64,000 nucleotides of DNA from Microcoleus sp. FACHB-68 (GTDB lineage: Bacteria > Cyanobacteriota > Cyanobacteriia > Cyanobacteriales > Oscillatoriaceae). How positions within the stretch are numbered: position 1 is the stretch's first letter; each line of letters begins with the position of its first letter. A program made the translations under genes and the position numbers. The DNA is taken from the NCBI RefSeq assembly GCF_014695715.1, contig NZ_JACJOT010000008.1:186001-250000 (forward strand), read 5' to 3'. The notes under the pieces are model-generated. The model did no database searches, had not been told where the DNA came from, and was given only the letters and a program-made list of their open reading frames with translations. Positions 35,946-44,249 of this stretch are shown here, piece by piece.

Positions 35946-38318
35946 ATGACCGGCAACACAGAACAGTCAACCATTATTAGCAAGTATCCATACTTACAGC
36001 TCAACAATCAGGGGCATCTAATCAAACTGGAACTGAAGCAAGACCGGCATATTTTGGGACGTGCGCCAGAACAGGCGGATCTGTTGCTTCCGCCAGATTG
36101 GCGAGTGATTTCTGCTTGTCACGCCGTACTTCGCAAAGCCGGTGATGACTATTGTATTTATGACGGCGACACTCAAAATCCCAGTACGAACGGATTGTTT
36201 CTTGATCGCACGCGCATCACCCCGTCAGAAGGGCATCATCTGAAGGATGGCACTGAGATTCGCATCGGTCAAGATCCGCGCAACCAAATTTTGCTGACTT
36301 ATTTTAATCCCTTCAGCCGGCAGCCTCTCACACCACCGCGAGAGCAATTTGTGGTGCTGAAAAATCGCTCTGTTTTGCTCGGTCGCGATCCAAGTGCGAC
36401 ATTGCAGCTAGACGCCCCGACTGTATCGCGCCGGCACGCCACGATTGAACCCGCCGCTCAGGGAGGCTACCAGCTGCAAGACTATAGCGCCAACGGCGTG
36501 TTTGTAAACGGGCAAAAGGTAACGAATTCAGCGCATCTAGCAGAAGGCGCAACGGTTCGGATCGGGCCGTTTACCCTCGTTTTGCGGGGTGATCGGCTGG
36601 AGGTACTGGATCAAGGCAATCAAATCCGTTTGGATGCTGAAGGTTTGGCGATTCAAAACCGGCTGGATAACATCTCCTTGGCGATTGAACCCGGTCAATT
36701 TGTGGCTTTAGTTGGGGGGAGTGGTGCCGGTAAATCAACCTTGATGCGAACGCTACTGGGAATTGAGCAGACGACTGCCGGCAAGGTGTATTTAAACGGA
36801 GATGATCTGCGAACCAACTTCAACATCTACCGCACGCAAATTGGCTATGTGCCGCAAGACGACATCATTCACCGGGAATTGACGGTGGCAGAGGTGCTGA
36901 CTTACGCCGCACAGTTGCGACTGCCGCCGGATCTCGATGTCACAACGGTTGTGGAAAAGACGTTAGCAGATATTGAAATGTCCCATCGCCGCAGCGCTTT
37001 AGTAAGCGATCTCAGCGGCGGTCAGCGCAAACGGGTGAGTATTGGGGTGGAATTGCTAGCCGATCCAAAGCTTTTCTTCTTAGATGAACCGACTTCGGGA
37101 CTCGATCCGGGGTTGGATAAAAAGATGATGTTGCTGTTACGAAAACTGGCAGATCAGGGACGCACAATTGTGCTTGTGACTCATGCAACTGCGAATATTA
37201 AACTCTGTGATCGCGTGGTTTTTCTGGGTCGCGGCGGGCACCTCTGCTTTTTTGGCCCTCCGAAAGAAGCCTTTGACTTTTTTGAGGTCAAAACTGAGGA
37301 TTTTGCGGATATTTACAACAAGTTAGAAGAAAACGACAAAGCACCGCTAGCGTTTGCGAGCCGGTTCGGTCAATCGCCTTATTATAAGCAGTATGTAGAG
37401 AATCACCTTAGCCGGCCTGCCGGTCAGCCGCAACAGCCTGCCGGTGTGGTTGCCAAACAGGTGAATCCTTCCCCATTCAAGCAGTTATCGCTCCTCGCTC
37501 AACGCTATTTTAAGTTAACTGGACGAGATCCTGTGAATTTAAGTTTAGCGCTTTTAACTGCTCCAATTGGCATTAGTTTAATAACCCTAGCGATTCGAGA
37601 TAAAAATCCTTTAATTCTGGGAGATGAACCCGATCCGACTTTAGCGCCTTTAGCGTTACGAGTGTTATTTGTCTTTACCTGTGCCGCCATTTGGGTGGGA
37701 CTTTCGACTTCTCTACAAGAGATTGTTAAAGAATCGGCAATTTATTTGCGGGAACGGCTGGTAAATTTAGGGTTGTTTCCTTATTTGGGTTCTAAAGTCT
37801 TAATTTTAGGCGGCTTAGCACTGCTGCAAACACTGTTAATGGTCGGGGTAATTCTAATTGGGTTTAAATCTCCCCAACCCGATTTAATTTCGTGGCCGGT
37901 GGGTTTAGGAATCACAACGTTCCTGACTTTATTAACGAGTATGAGTCTGGGATTAATGGTTTCAGCTATCGTTAAAAATGGCAGTCAAGCGAATAGTGCT
38001 TTACCGCTGTTATTACTGCCTCAGATTATTTTTTCTGGGGTTTTGTTTAAGATGGAAGGTTTGGCCAGTAAGCTTTCTTGGCTGATGTTAAGCCGGTGGT
38101 CTGTGGGCGCTTATGGGGCGTTAGTGAATGTGAATGGGATGGTTCCTGAACCGACTAAATTGCCCGATGGCAGTACAATTCCGCAGCCATTTGAGCCAAG
38201 TGCTGTTTACGATCCAACGTGGGAAAATTTAGGTTTAAATTGGGGTTTGCTGTGTTTGCATACAGCGGTTTACTTAGGGGTAACGTGGTGGATGCAAAAG
38301 CGTAAGGATATTTTTTAA
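35946..38318 (+). CDS. ABC transporter (ABCG type) with two N-terminal FHA domains
   Basis: This 790-residue half-transporter has the order FHA-FHA-ATPase-membrane domain. FHA1 (about 20-105) reads ILGRAPEQADLLLPP...CHAVLR; FHA2 (about 125-215) reads LLGRDPSATLQLDAPTVSRR with the phosphothreonine-binding GR, SxxH and N residues. The ATPase has Walker A GGSGAGKST at about 257-265, signature LSGGQRKRV at about 357 and Walker B LFFLDEPTSGLDP. The C-terminal 250 residues carry about six spans of the ABC2 type. FHA domains bind phosphothreonine, and the divergent neighbour is a Ser/Thr kinase, so kinase-controlled export is likely (inference). Substrate unknown. Confidence 0.93.
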   Translation: MTGNTEQSTIISKYPYLQLNNQGHLIKLELKQDRHILGRAPEQADLLLPPDWRVISACHAVLRKAGDDYCIYDGDTQNPSTNGLFLDRTRITPSEGHHLKDGTEIRIGQDPRNQILLTYFNPFSRQPLTPPREQFVVLKNRSVLLGRDPSATLQLDAPTVSRRHATIEPAAQGGYQLQDYSANGVFVNGQKVTNSAHLAEGATVRIGPFTLVLRGDRLEVLDQGNQIRLDAEGLAIQNRLDNISLAIEPGQFVALVGGSGAGKSTLMRTLLGIEQTTAGKVYLNGDDLRTNFNIYRTQIGYVPQDDIIHRELTVAEVLTYAAQLRLPPDLDVTTVVEKTLADIEMSHRRSALVSDLSGGQRKRVSIGVELLADPKLFFLDEPTSGLDPGLDKKMMLLLRKLADQGRTIVLVTHATANIKLCDRVVFLGRGGHLCFFGPPKEAFDFFEVKTEDFADIYNKLEENDKAPLAFASRFGQSPYYKQYVENHLSRPAGQPQQPAGVVAKQVNPSPFKQLSLLAQRYFKLTGRDPVNLSLALLTAPIGISLITLAIRDKNPLILGDEPDPTLAPLALRVLFVFTCAAIWVGLSTSLQEIVKESAIYLRERLVNLGLFPYLGSKVLILGGLALLQTLLMVGVILIGFKSPQPDLISWPVGLGITTFLTLLTSMSLGLMVSAIVKNGSQANSALPLLLLPQIIFSGVLFKMEGLASKLSWLMLSRWSVGAYGALVNVNGMVPEPTKLPDGSTIPQPFEPSAVYDPTWENLGLNWGLLCLHTAVYLGVTWWMQKRKDIF

Positions 38319-38394
38319 AATTCCTGGCAATAACAAAAAGAGGGAAAAGCAGCCGGCTTGTAAATTCTCGCTTGTTTCCATACAAAAAGGAAAC

Positions 38395-38430
38395 TCTCCA
38401 TATAGGGTCATCAGTGACTTTATATGGAGA
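38395..38430 (+). terminator. Bidirectional hairpin between convergent genes
   Basis: TCTCCATATA (38395-38404) pairs perfectly with TATATGGAGA (38421-38430), with a further GTCA/TGAC pairing inside the loop. ATTTTA follows on the plus strand. It separates the transporter from the nuclease gene. Confidence 0.6.
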
Positions 38431-38484
38431 ATTTTAAAAATTCAATACGCTTGCTCTGGTAAAGACGTGCTATCTCACATCCTA

Positions 38485-39180
38485 TTACGAAGCCATTAAT
38501 TGCCTTTTTCGCCAGAATTGGGCAACTTTTTGCTGCCACCGGCACCAATATTTAGTCAGCTCTTTACCCTCGAATAAGGTTACTTCAGCCTCATCCGGAG
38601 TCACGACAACTAAGAAAGCGTGTTTGAGCATTAAACCATACTGCCGGTTTAATGCACCACAATAAGCGGCTAGCTGCAAGGGTTCATCGTAAAGAGGCTT
38701 AATTCTATCAGCAAATTTGAAGTCAATTACACAGGGAATATCATAAAAATTGGCAACACAATCAACTCTGCCGGCATATCCTTCGTAGTAGTGGAAAACA
38801 TTGCCCTCAACGAGTTTAACCTCATTGATTTGTTGCAGTAATGGCAGCAAATGCTCCCAGTGGGGTTTAATAAGTTCAGGGCAGGGTATATTTTCATTCT
38901 GAAAGTAGCATTCAAGATGCCGGTGTCCAAGTTTTCCGCGTTGAATCGCCGTGCTAATAATTTGGCTAGCTGTTGCCAATCCGACTTGCTGCCGCCAACG
39001 CGAGAGTCGGGCTTTGTCTGTCGGTGTTTTGGTTGCTTCTAGGATAAAGTTATAACTTGGGAGCCGGTTGCCACGGCTATCGGCAAGATATCCGATGCCA
39101 TTTTCCCGTAGGGGTTTTGCTTCGTAGCGGGTTAAGGGTTTATCAGACCAAATTTTTCGTTCAGTAGATTGTTGCATCAT
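38485..39180 (-). CDS. PD-(D/E)XK nuclease, Cas4/MGME1-like
   Basis: This ~231-residue nuclease-like protein of the PD-(D/E)XK superfamily has the expected core in order: a helix with GKLGHRHLE (residues about 75-85), the catalytic strand pair GYAGRVDCVANFYDIPCVIDF-K (Asp, then Asp-x-Lys) and the QLAAYCGAL helix. These match Cas4/RecB-type and MGME1-like exonucleases. The frame is open to 39390, but the region upstream of 39180 is low-complexity and overlaps the divergent gene; MM at 39180/39177 gives the natural start. It shares a 190-bp intergenic region, carrying a phased GTAGG array, with an ATPase operon on the other strand. Confidence 0.82.
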   Translation of the reverse strand: MMQQSTERKIWSDKPLTRYEAKPLRENGIGYLADSRGNRLPSYNFILEATKTPTDKARLSRWRQQVGLATASQIISTAIQRGKLGHRHLECYFQNENIPCPELIKPHWEHLLPLLQQINEVKLVEGNVFHYYEGYAGRVDCVANFYDIPCVIDFKFADRIKPLYDEPLQLAAYCGALNRQYGLMLKHAFLVVVTPDEAEVTLFEGKELTKYWCRWQQKVAQFWRKRQLMAS

Positions 39181-39252
39181 AATGGTTTTAACTCCATTGG
39201 GTTTACTAACCAAACCATAATTTCTTAACAGCGGAGTTGTCAGTACGAAAAA

Positions 39253-39322
39253 GTAGGGAAATTGAATTGTGTACTTTTTGTAGGAAAAAGTAGGTTTATG
39301 TAGGTTTGTAGGAAAATGTAGG
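39253..39322. repeat. Helically phased GTAGG array
   Basis: GTAGG occurs at 39253, 39280, 39290, 39300, 39308 and 39318, i.e. with start-to-start spacing of 27, 10, 10, 8 and 10 bp, flanked by A/T-rich tracts. Near-10-bp spacing puts the units on one face of the helix. It lies between the divergent nuclease (start 39180) and ATPase (start 39372) genes and is a candidate operator or protein-loading site. Confidence 0.7.
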
Positions 39323-39371
39323 CTTGTGAGCGCAGAAGCTTGAAAAATTTTTATTAAAATCAAGGTGAAGC

Positions 39372-40475
39372 ATGACCCCCGAAGAAGCATTTGAGTTTGT
39401 GAATGGGTTATTTATAGAGAAAAATCAACCCAAATTAAGGCCAGTGGAGAAAGCCGTTTTTATAGGAATTTATAATAATTTTACTTATCCGGAAATTGCT
39501 AACGAAACCTGCTGGACTTTTCAATATATAAAAGAGACTGGCCCAAAATTATTTAGAAAGCTAAAAGAAATTTTAGAAATCGACGTTGACAAATATGATT
39601 TTGTATCAGAAATTGAGAAACTCTGGAAACAGCACTCTGAGAACAGCCAATCTTCCCAAAAACCACTTACGGAACTACCCAATGTAGCCGTTCAAGAGAC
39701 GCTGCCTCCAGCTTTTCCATCACAGTCAGAAGCAAGTTTAATCGCTAAAAAAAAGCTTTGTAACCCCTTTATCCCTTTAAATGCCATAGTTGATAATCCT
39801 CAACAGTTCTTTAACCGGCACCGTGAGATCGAGCGAGTATTTGAGCTTCTTAACAGCAATAGTAGCGTTGCCTTGATAGGAGAAGAAGGTATCGGCAAAT
39901 CTTCTCTGCTAATAGAAATTTGTCGGCAGTCAGAAAATCGCCTCTTATCGCCGCGCCAGCCGATTTACTTAGACCTGAATCCACTTCATAATGAAGATGA
40001 ATTCTACAGCGCTTTGTGCGATGAGATTGGGATTTCTAAAAGCAAAGGATATCCCCTAACTCGCGCTTTGCGACAGCATCAAGATCGATTGTTGCTAACT
40101 ATCGACAATGCGGGAAAGATGATAGGCAAAGGGTTTACTCGTAACCTCCGTGATCATTTGCGCGGTTTGGCTGAGGGAAGTGATGCACCTTTGCGGCTGA
40201 TTTTATCTGCCGGCGAACCCCTTGCTCAGCTTTTTAAAGAGAGTCAGGAACAAAGCAAAACATCACCATTTTCTGGCATTTTCCGAGATCAAGACATCAA
40301 ACCTTGGGATGAAGCGACTGCTCGTACATTTATTGAAAGCCGGCTTAAGACAACTTCTGTGCATTTTACTGAAGAAGAAATAACTCAGTTAGTGCAAAAA
40401 AGTGCCGGCCATCCTCGGCAACTGATGCAAGGGTGCTATCGAACTTATGCGCGATACATGGAGCAACTGCAATGA
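39372..40475 (+). CDS. P-loop ATPase with vMAP-type N-terminal HTH
   Basis: This 367-residue protein has two parts. Residues 1-90 (TPEEAFEFVNGLFIE, then TYPEIANETCWTFQYIKETG) match the helix-turn-helix N-terminus known from cyanobacterial vWA-MoxR-associated (vMAP) and NACHT proteins. From residue 145 there is a AAA/STAND-type ATPase: FFNRHREIERVFELL, Walker A GEEGIGKSS at about 175-183, the Walker-B-like strand RLLLTIDNAG and a sensor region LRLILSAGEPL. It ends with the PRQLMQGCYRTYARY helix. No effector domain is attached, so it may sense and hand on to the next gene, whose ATG overlaps its stop (ATGA at 40472-40475). Confidence 0.82.
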   Translation: MTPEEAFEFVNGLFIEKNQPKLRPVEKAVFIGIYNNFTYPEIANETCWTFQYIKETGPKLFRKLKEILEIDVDKYDFVSEIEKLWKQHSENSQSSQKPLTELPNVAVQETLPPAFPSQSEASLIAKKKLCNPFIPLNAIVDNPQQFFNRHREIERVFELLNSNSSVALIGEEGIGKSSLLIEICRQSENRLLSPRQPIYLDLNPLHNEDEFYSALCDEIGISKSKGYPLTRALRQHQDRLLLTIDNAGKMIGKGFTRNLRDHLRGLAEGSDAPLRLILSAGEPLAQLFKESQEQSKTSPFSGIFRDQDIKPWDEATARTFIESRLKTTSVHFTEEEITQLVQKSAGHPRQLMQGCYRTYARYMEQLQ

Positions 40476-43090
40476 GCCAACATCAAAGTCCTGTTCCCCA
40501 GTTAGATTTGGCTCCCAAACTAAAGCGCCCTCTCTCATTGTGGAATCCCCTTGATTACTTACGGTTGCTATACTGGGTGTTTTTCTTCCCCCAAGCGTTG
40601 CAGTGGTATGTCGAAACCTTTGGAAATACGCTTGTTCTCAAAGGCAAAATGACTTGGCAAACGCGATGGGAGTGGCTGCGCCAAAATCCTATCGAGCTTC
40701 ACTTCTTTTTACAAGGGTTATTGCTGACTGTTATAACGCCATTAATTGTAGGTGTACCACTTCAAGAAATAGGCATCCCCCTTAATGGGTCATACGTGAC
40801 AGCTGGTGTGGCGTTTGGCGTGGCGTTTGGCATAGCGTTAAGTGTGACGGGCGGCGTGGCGGTTGGCGTGGCGTTTGGCGTGGCATTTGGTGTGGCGTTT
40901 GGCGTGGCGGGGGGCGTGGCGGGGAGCGTGGCATTTGGTGTGGCGTTTGGCACGGTGCTAGGCGTGGCAGCAGGCGTGGCATTGAGCGTGGTGTTGGGTA
41001 TGGCGGGGGGCGTGGCGTTAGGCATGACGGGGGGTGTGGCATCGGGTGTGGCGGGGGGCGTGGTGGCAGGCGTGGCCTATGGCGTGGCATCGGGCGTGGC
41101 GATACTCCGTCCTGAAAGTTGGCTTTTGAATCTACCGCTCGTGCTGTTACAACCCCAGAATGAACGCTGGCGGTTTTCCCGTCTTACTCTACTTCCTCTA
41201 ATTCACCTCTCCTTCTATCTAAAAAAGTGGCTGCAACAGGATTGGGAGAGGGGGCTGGATAATGTCAATCAACTGCTGAAGTATACGCTTCAGTTCATCC
41301 CTGTTATCAAGGCAGTTAACCACGTACTAGCGGAAACACCGCCAGAGGAAGTTATCTGTCGCGTCACTAAACTGGCTGAAGCTCCCTATGATTGGGACTT
41401 AGTGTATTTTGTCTCCGCGTCTTTAAGTGAAAATATAAAGTCAAAGGTTGTGGCCGGTTTCTTTCTTGTTCCGCCTCCCTGGAAGCGGCAGATCCAGGCT
41501 CGTCTTTTAACAGAACCCCGTACAGACACACCCGCGCGTGCGGCTGCGGCTGGTTTTTGCCACTTATACAAATTCGAGCCAGCAAAAGCAGCCGAAGCTT
41601 TTGCCGTCGTGCGTTTTCTCCCTGATGGAGCCGAACTATTAACCTTAGCTGAAACTCTAACAGCCTTTTACCGCATTGAGTCTCTAGACGATCTGGCGCT
41701 GATTGAATTGCCCAATCCTCCCCAGGAACCCCTACTGCGTCCAGCTACTTGGAAAGCGATTGCTAGCTTGCGTCGAGTTGCTGAGGATTTCCGGGCTGTT
41801 CGGGGTAGCGTGTCTCGCTCGATCCGCTCTTTCGCCCTCAACCGAGCATTAGGAGAGCTTAAAAGCATTTTAGACGCAGGCGACTGCTTGCCCCAAGCAG
41901 AGCGAAAGCTAATCCTTGACATTGCTGAAGCTTTACAAGAATTGCTGCTGAAGGTCGCTACTGAAGTCGGGGAAATATCCATCACTGAACCTGTCCGCAA
42001 TCCTTATGTTGTGGGCGATCCAGTGCAGGGGAGGCTTTTTGTGGGACGGGAAGATACGATCAGACAGCTAGAAGAGTTGTGGGTATTGGGCAATCAACTA
42101 CAGTCTGTGGTTCTTTTCGGTCATAGGCGAATGGGCAAAACTTCTATCCTCAAAAATGTGGCAAACTGTCTTGGATCTGGGGTAAAAGTCGCCTACATCA
42201 ACTCGTTAAACCTGGGAGATATCTCTCAGGGAGTTGGGGAAGTGCTGATGGCAATCAGCGATGAGATTTCTCGGACGGTCAACCTCCCACCCCCTGCGGA
42301 TGCGGATCTGCTAAATCTTCCCACCCGCACATTTGAACGCTATTTGAAACAAGTTGAGGCAAATCTAACCGGCGGCTTAATTATTGCCTTAGATGAATTC
42401 GAGAAAATCGAGGAACTGATAGAAGCCGGGAAAATCTCGAAAGATTTTATGGGAGTTCTGCGGGGGATGGTGCAAATGAGTCCGCGAATTGCTTTTGCAT
42501 TTGCCGGCCTTCATACCCTCGAAGAAATGACAGCAGATTACTTCCAACCCTTCTTTGCTAGTGTCATCCCGATTAAAGTTGGCTTCATGGAACCTGCGGC
42601 AACCGGCTACCTTCTCGCTAACCCGGATGACGATTTCCCCCTCGACTACAAACCAGAAGCGCTGGATTTGATTTATGAACTGACTGTCGGCCAACCTTAT
42701 CTCGTCCAGTTGATTGGATTCGGACTCGTTCGCCGCTATAACGATCAAGTATTTGAAATCGGACACCCCCGCGAGCCAATTTTCACCGTAGATGATGTGG
42801 AAACAGTCATTGATGACCCTGAATTCTTTACCCGGGGACGCTACTACTTCACCGGCGTTTGGGGTCAAGCCGCGCAGGGTGCAGTCCACCAGCAAGCAAT
42901 CCTAAAAGCACTCGCCCCTCACCCGGAAGGATTGAGCCTAGAAGCGTTAGCTGAGACTGCCGATATTGATGAAACAACATTAGGCGAAGCCCTCAAGACT
43001 CTCACACGCCATGATGTCGTTGAAGAAAAGGAGAGCCGGTGGCAGATCATTGTGGAACTGTTCCGCCGGTGGGTTTTAGATTATGTTTAA
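40472..43090 (+). CDS. Membrane STAND-like ATPase with Gly-Val-Ala ladder
   Basis: This 872-residue protein is translationally coupled to the preceding ATPase by an ATGA overlap; upstream in-frame Met at 40433 lies inside that gene and is not used. Residues 20-100 have hydrophobic segments. Residues 110-213 form a ladder of GVAFGVAFG-type units, a run of overlapping GxxxG glycine-zipper motifs. Residues 250-500 are helical. The C-terminal ATPase has the VGREDTIRQLEELW opening, Walker A FGHRRMGKTS at about 549-558, Walker B GLIIALDEFEKIEEL at about 635-649 and a winged-helix end (SLEALAETADIDETTLGEAL). Sensor-ATPase plus membrane zipper suggests a regulated membrane-disrupting effector; this is inference. 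Confidence 0.82.
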   Translation: MSQHQSPVPQLDLAPKLKRPLSLWNPLDYLRLLYWVFFFPQALQWYVETFGNTLVLKGKMTWQTRWEWLRQNPIELHFFLQGLLLTVITPLIVGVPLQEIGIPLNGSYVTAGVAFGVAFGIALSVTGGVAVGVAFGVAFGVAFGVAGGVAGSVAFGVAFGTVLGVAAGVALSVVLGMAGGVALGMTGGVASGVAGGVVAGVAYGVASGVAILRPESWLLNLPLVLLQPQNERWRFSRLTLLPLIHLSFYLKKWLQQDWERGLDNVNQLLKYTLQFIPVIKAVNHVLAETPPEEVICRVTKLAEAPYDWDLVYFVSASLSENIKSKVVAGFFLVPPPWKRQIQARLLTEPRTDTPARAAAAGFCHLYKFEPAKAAEAFAVVRFLPDGAELLTLAETLTAFYRIESLDDLALIELPNPPQEPLLRPATWKAIASLRRVAEDFRAVRGSVSRSIRSFALNRALGELKSILDAGDCLPQAERKLILDIAEALQELLLKVATEVGEISITEPVRNPYVVGDPVQGRLFVGREDTIRQLEELWVLGNQLQSVVLFGHRRMGKTSILKNVANCLGSGVKVAYINSLNLGDISQGVGEVLMAISDEISRTVNLPPPADADLLNLPTRTFERYLKQVEANLTGGLIIALDEFEKIEELIEAGKISKDFMGVLRGMVQMSPRIAFAFAGLHTLEEMTADYFQPFFASVIPIKVGFMEPAATGYLLANPDDDFPLDYKPEALDLIYELTVGQPYLVQLIGFGLVRRYNDQVFEIGHPREPIFTVDDVETVIDDPEFFTRGRYYFTGVWGQAAQGAVHQQAILKALAPHPEGLSLEALAETADIDETTLGEALKTLTRHDVVEEKESRWQIIVELFRRWVLDYV
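40799..41102 (+). repeat. 12-bp coding tandem repeat (GGCGTGGCGTTT type)
   Basis: About 300 bp consist of degenerate 12-bp units built around GGCGTGGCG(T/G)(T/G)(T/G). Each unit encodes Gly-Val-Ala-x, so unit gain or loss keeps the frame. It encodes the glycine-zipper ladder of the ATPase gene. Confidence 0.9.
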
Positions 43091-43235
43091 AAACCTGCAA
43101 GGACTTGATAAAAAATCCGTTGCATTTCCGTCAATATTAGCCAGAAATTTATCGTTAATTGAGGGAAAAATAACAAGCTGACAAGGGGGTAAAGTTGAAT
43201 TCATTTCCCTTTTTACCCCAAATTTCCTAAAAATT

Positions 43236-44096
43236 TTACTGTTCGCCCCTGCTATCCAACCAAGTTATTAAATCCTGATTTTCTTGAAAATCCAACAATG
43301 CTTCACCCAACTCTTCTAATTGAGAAATCGATAATTTCTGAAGCCGGTCTTGTACAGCCGGTTGAATTGCACCCAGCCGGCGAGTAAGCAAACGCATAAT
43401 TAGCGCTAATTCTCCCTCCTGCCGGCCTTCCTCACGCCCTTCTTGTCTTCCTTGTTCTAAACCTTGCCGCAGAATTCTTTGATAAATTACAGATTCTTGC
43501 ATATACCTCTCTCCAAACAGTTGGTCAATTAACGCTTCATCAAAACGCAAGCCGGCAAGTACCGTCACACTTGCTGATAAATTTTGCCGCTGTTGGGGTT
43601 CTTCAATTCTAGCAACCTGTAGTGCTACTCGCTCTAATAAAGCATTGGGCGACTCGCTTCTTGCTAAACAAGCCAGTGGCAATAAAGCGGGATTTGCTAA
43701 CAGTGGATCGGGATCTTGCTCCCACAAACGGATGACTCGATAGCGGTGTCTGGTATTGGGTGCCTCAAATAGCTCTGTAAACACAATTTCAGAGGTTGTG
43801 GCTTTTAAAAAAATCACCACTTGCTCGATATCAGTTCCGTACTGCCGGCGAAGCCTCACCCAGTAGTCCAGCATTCGGAAAGGAATTGCCGGCTTTGATT
43901 CCGGCAAAGTTTGAAATTCTAGATGCAAAATTTGGTCATCAATTTGCAGCAAAATAATCGCATCAGCGCGAATCGGTTCTACGCTTAATTCAGTTTTAAG
44001 AATCTGGATATCGGTCACTTCTTTTGAGAGCAACCAGCGAACAAAAGCACCCGGTTCCTGTTCAGCTAAATATTTGCAGATATTATCAATCGTCAA
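43236..44096 (-). CDS. Rpn-family putative nuclease/transposase with DUF4351 tail
   Basis: This 286-residue protein of the Rpn/YhgA-like PD-(D/E)XK group is widespread in cyanobacteria. The N-terminal core has RADAIILLQIDDQILHLEFQ, giving the Asp and Glu-x-Gln variant of the nuclease motif, followed by RMLDYWVRLRRQYG. The C-terminus has the family's Arg/Glu/Gly-rich stretch QGRQEGREEGRQEGELAL and the DUF4351-like ending LSISQLEELGEALLDF. Family members promote recombination or act as mobile-gene-associated nucleases; function here is unproven. It is convergent with the ATPase operon and separated from it by 145 bp. Confidence 0.87.
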   Translation of the reverse strand: MTIDNICKYLAEQEPGAFVRWLLSKEVTDIQILKTELSVEPIRADAIILLQIDDQILHLEFQTLPESKPAIPFRMLDYWVRLRRQYGTDIEQVVIFLKATTSEIVFTELFEAPNTRHRYRVIRLWEQDPDPLLANPALLPLACLARSESPNALLERVALQVARIEEPQQRQNLSASVTVLAGLRFDEALIDQLFGERYMQESVIYQRILRQGLEQGRQEGREEGRQEGELALIMRLLTRRLGAIQPAVQDRLQKLSISQLEELGEALLDFQENQDLITWLDSRGEQ

Positions 44097-44137
44097 TTTT
44101 AAACAAATTCTCCTTAAAATTTAGGATAAGTGTGCCG

Positions 44138-44165
44138 GTAGAGACACGATGAATCGCATCTCTAC
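44138..44165. repeat. Palindromic GTAGAGA interspersed repeat
   Basis: GTAGAGA and TCTCTAC flank CGAT-GA-ATCG, so the 28-bp segment folds into a stem with 11 of 13 pairs. The word GTAGAGACGCGATTCATCGCG-type is a common interspersed repeat in cyanobacterial genomes; this copy is slightly degenerate. Confidence 0.6.
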
Positions 44166-44249
44166 AAGTTATTCAAGTTTTCCAAATAAGGGGTTTAGTA
44201 TAAAAGCTATTTTCAATCTTCATAACTAAACCCCTCAATTCTTCCTGCT

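Noticed and set aside
40762-41090. Pro/Thr/Ala-rich minus-strand frames (87 and 102 codons)
   Set aside because: They are mirror images of the 12-bp repeat encoding the Gly-Val-Ala ladder on the plus strand.
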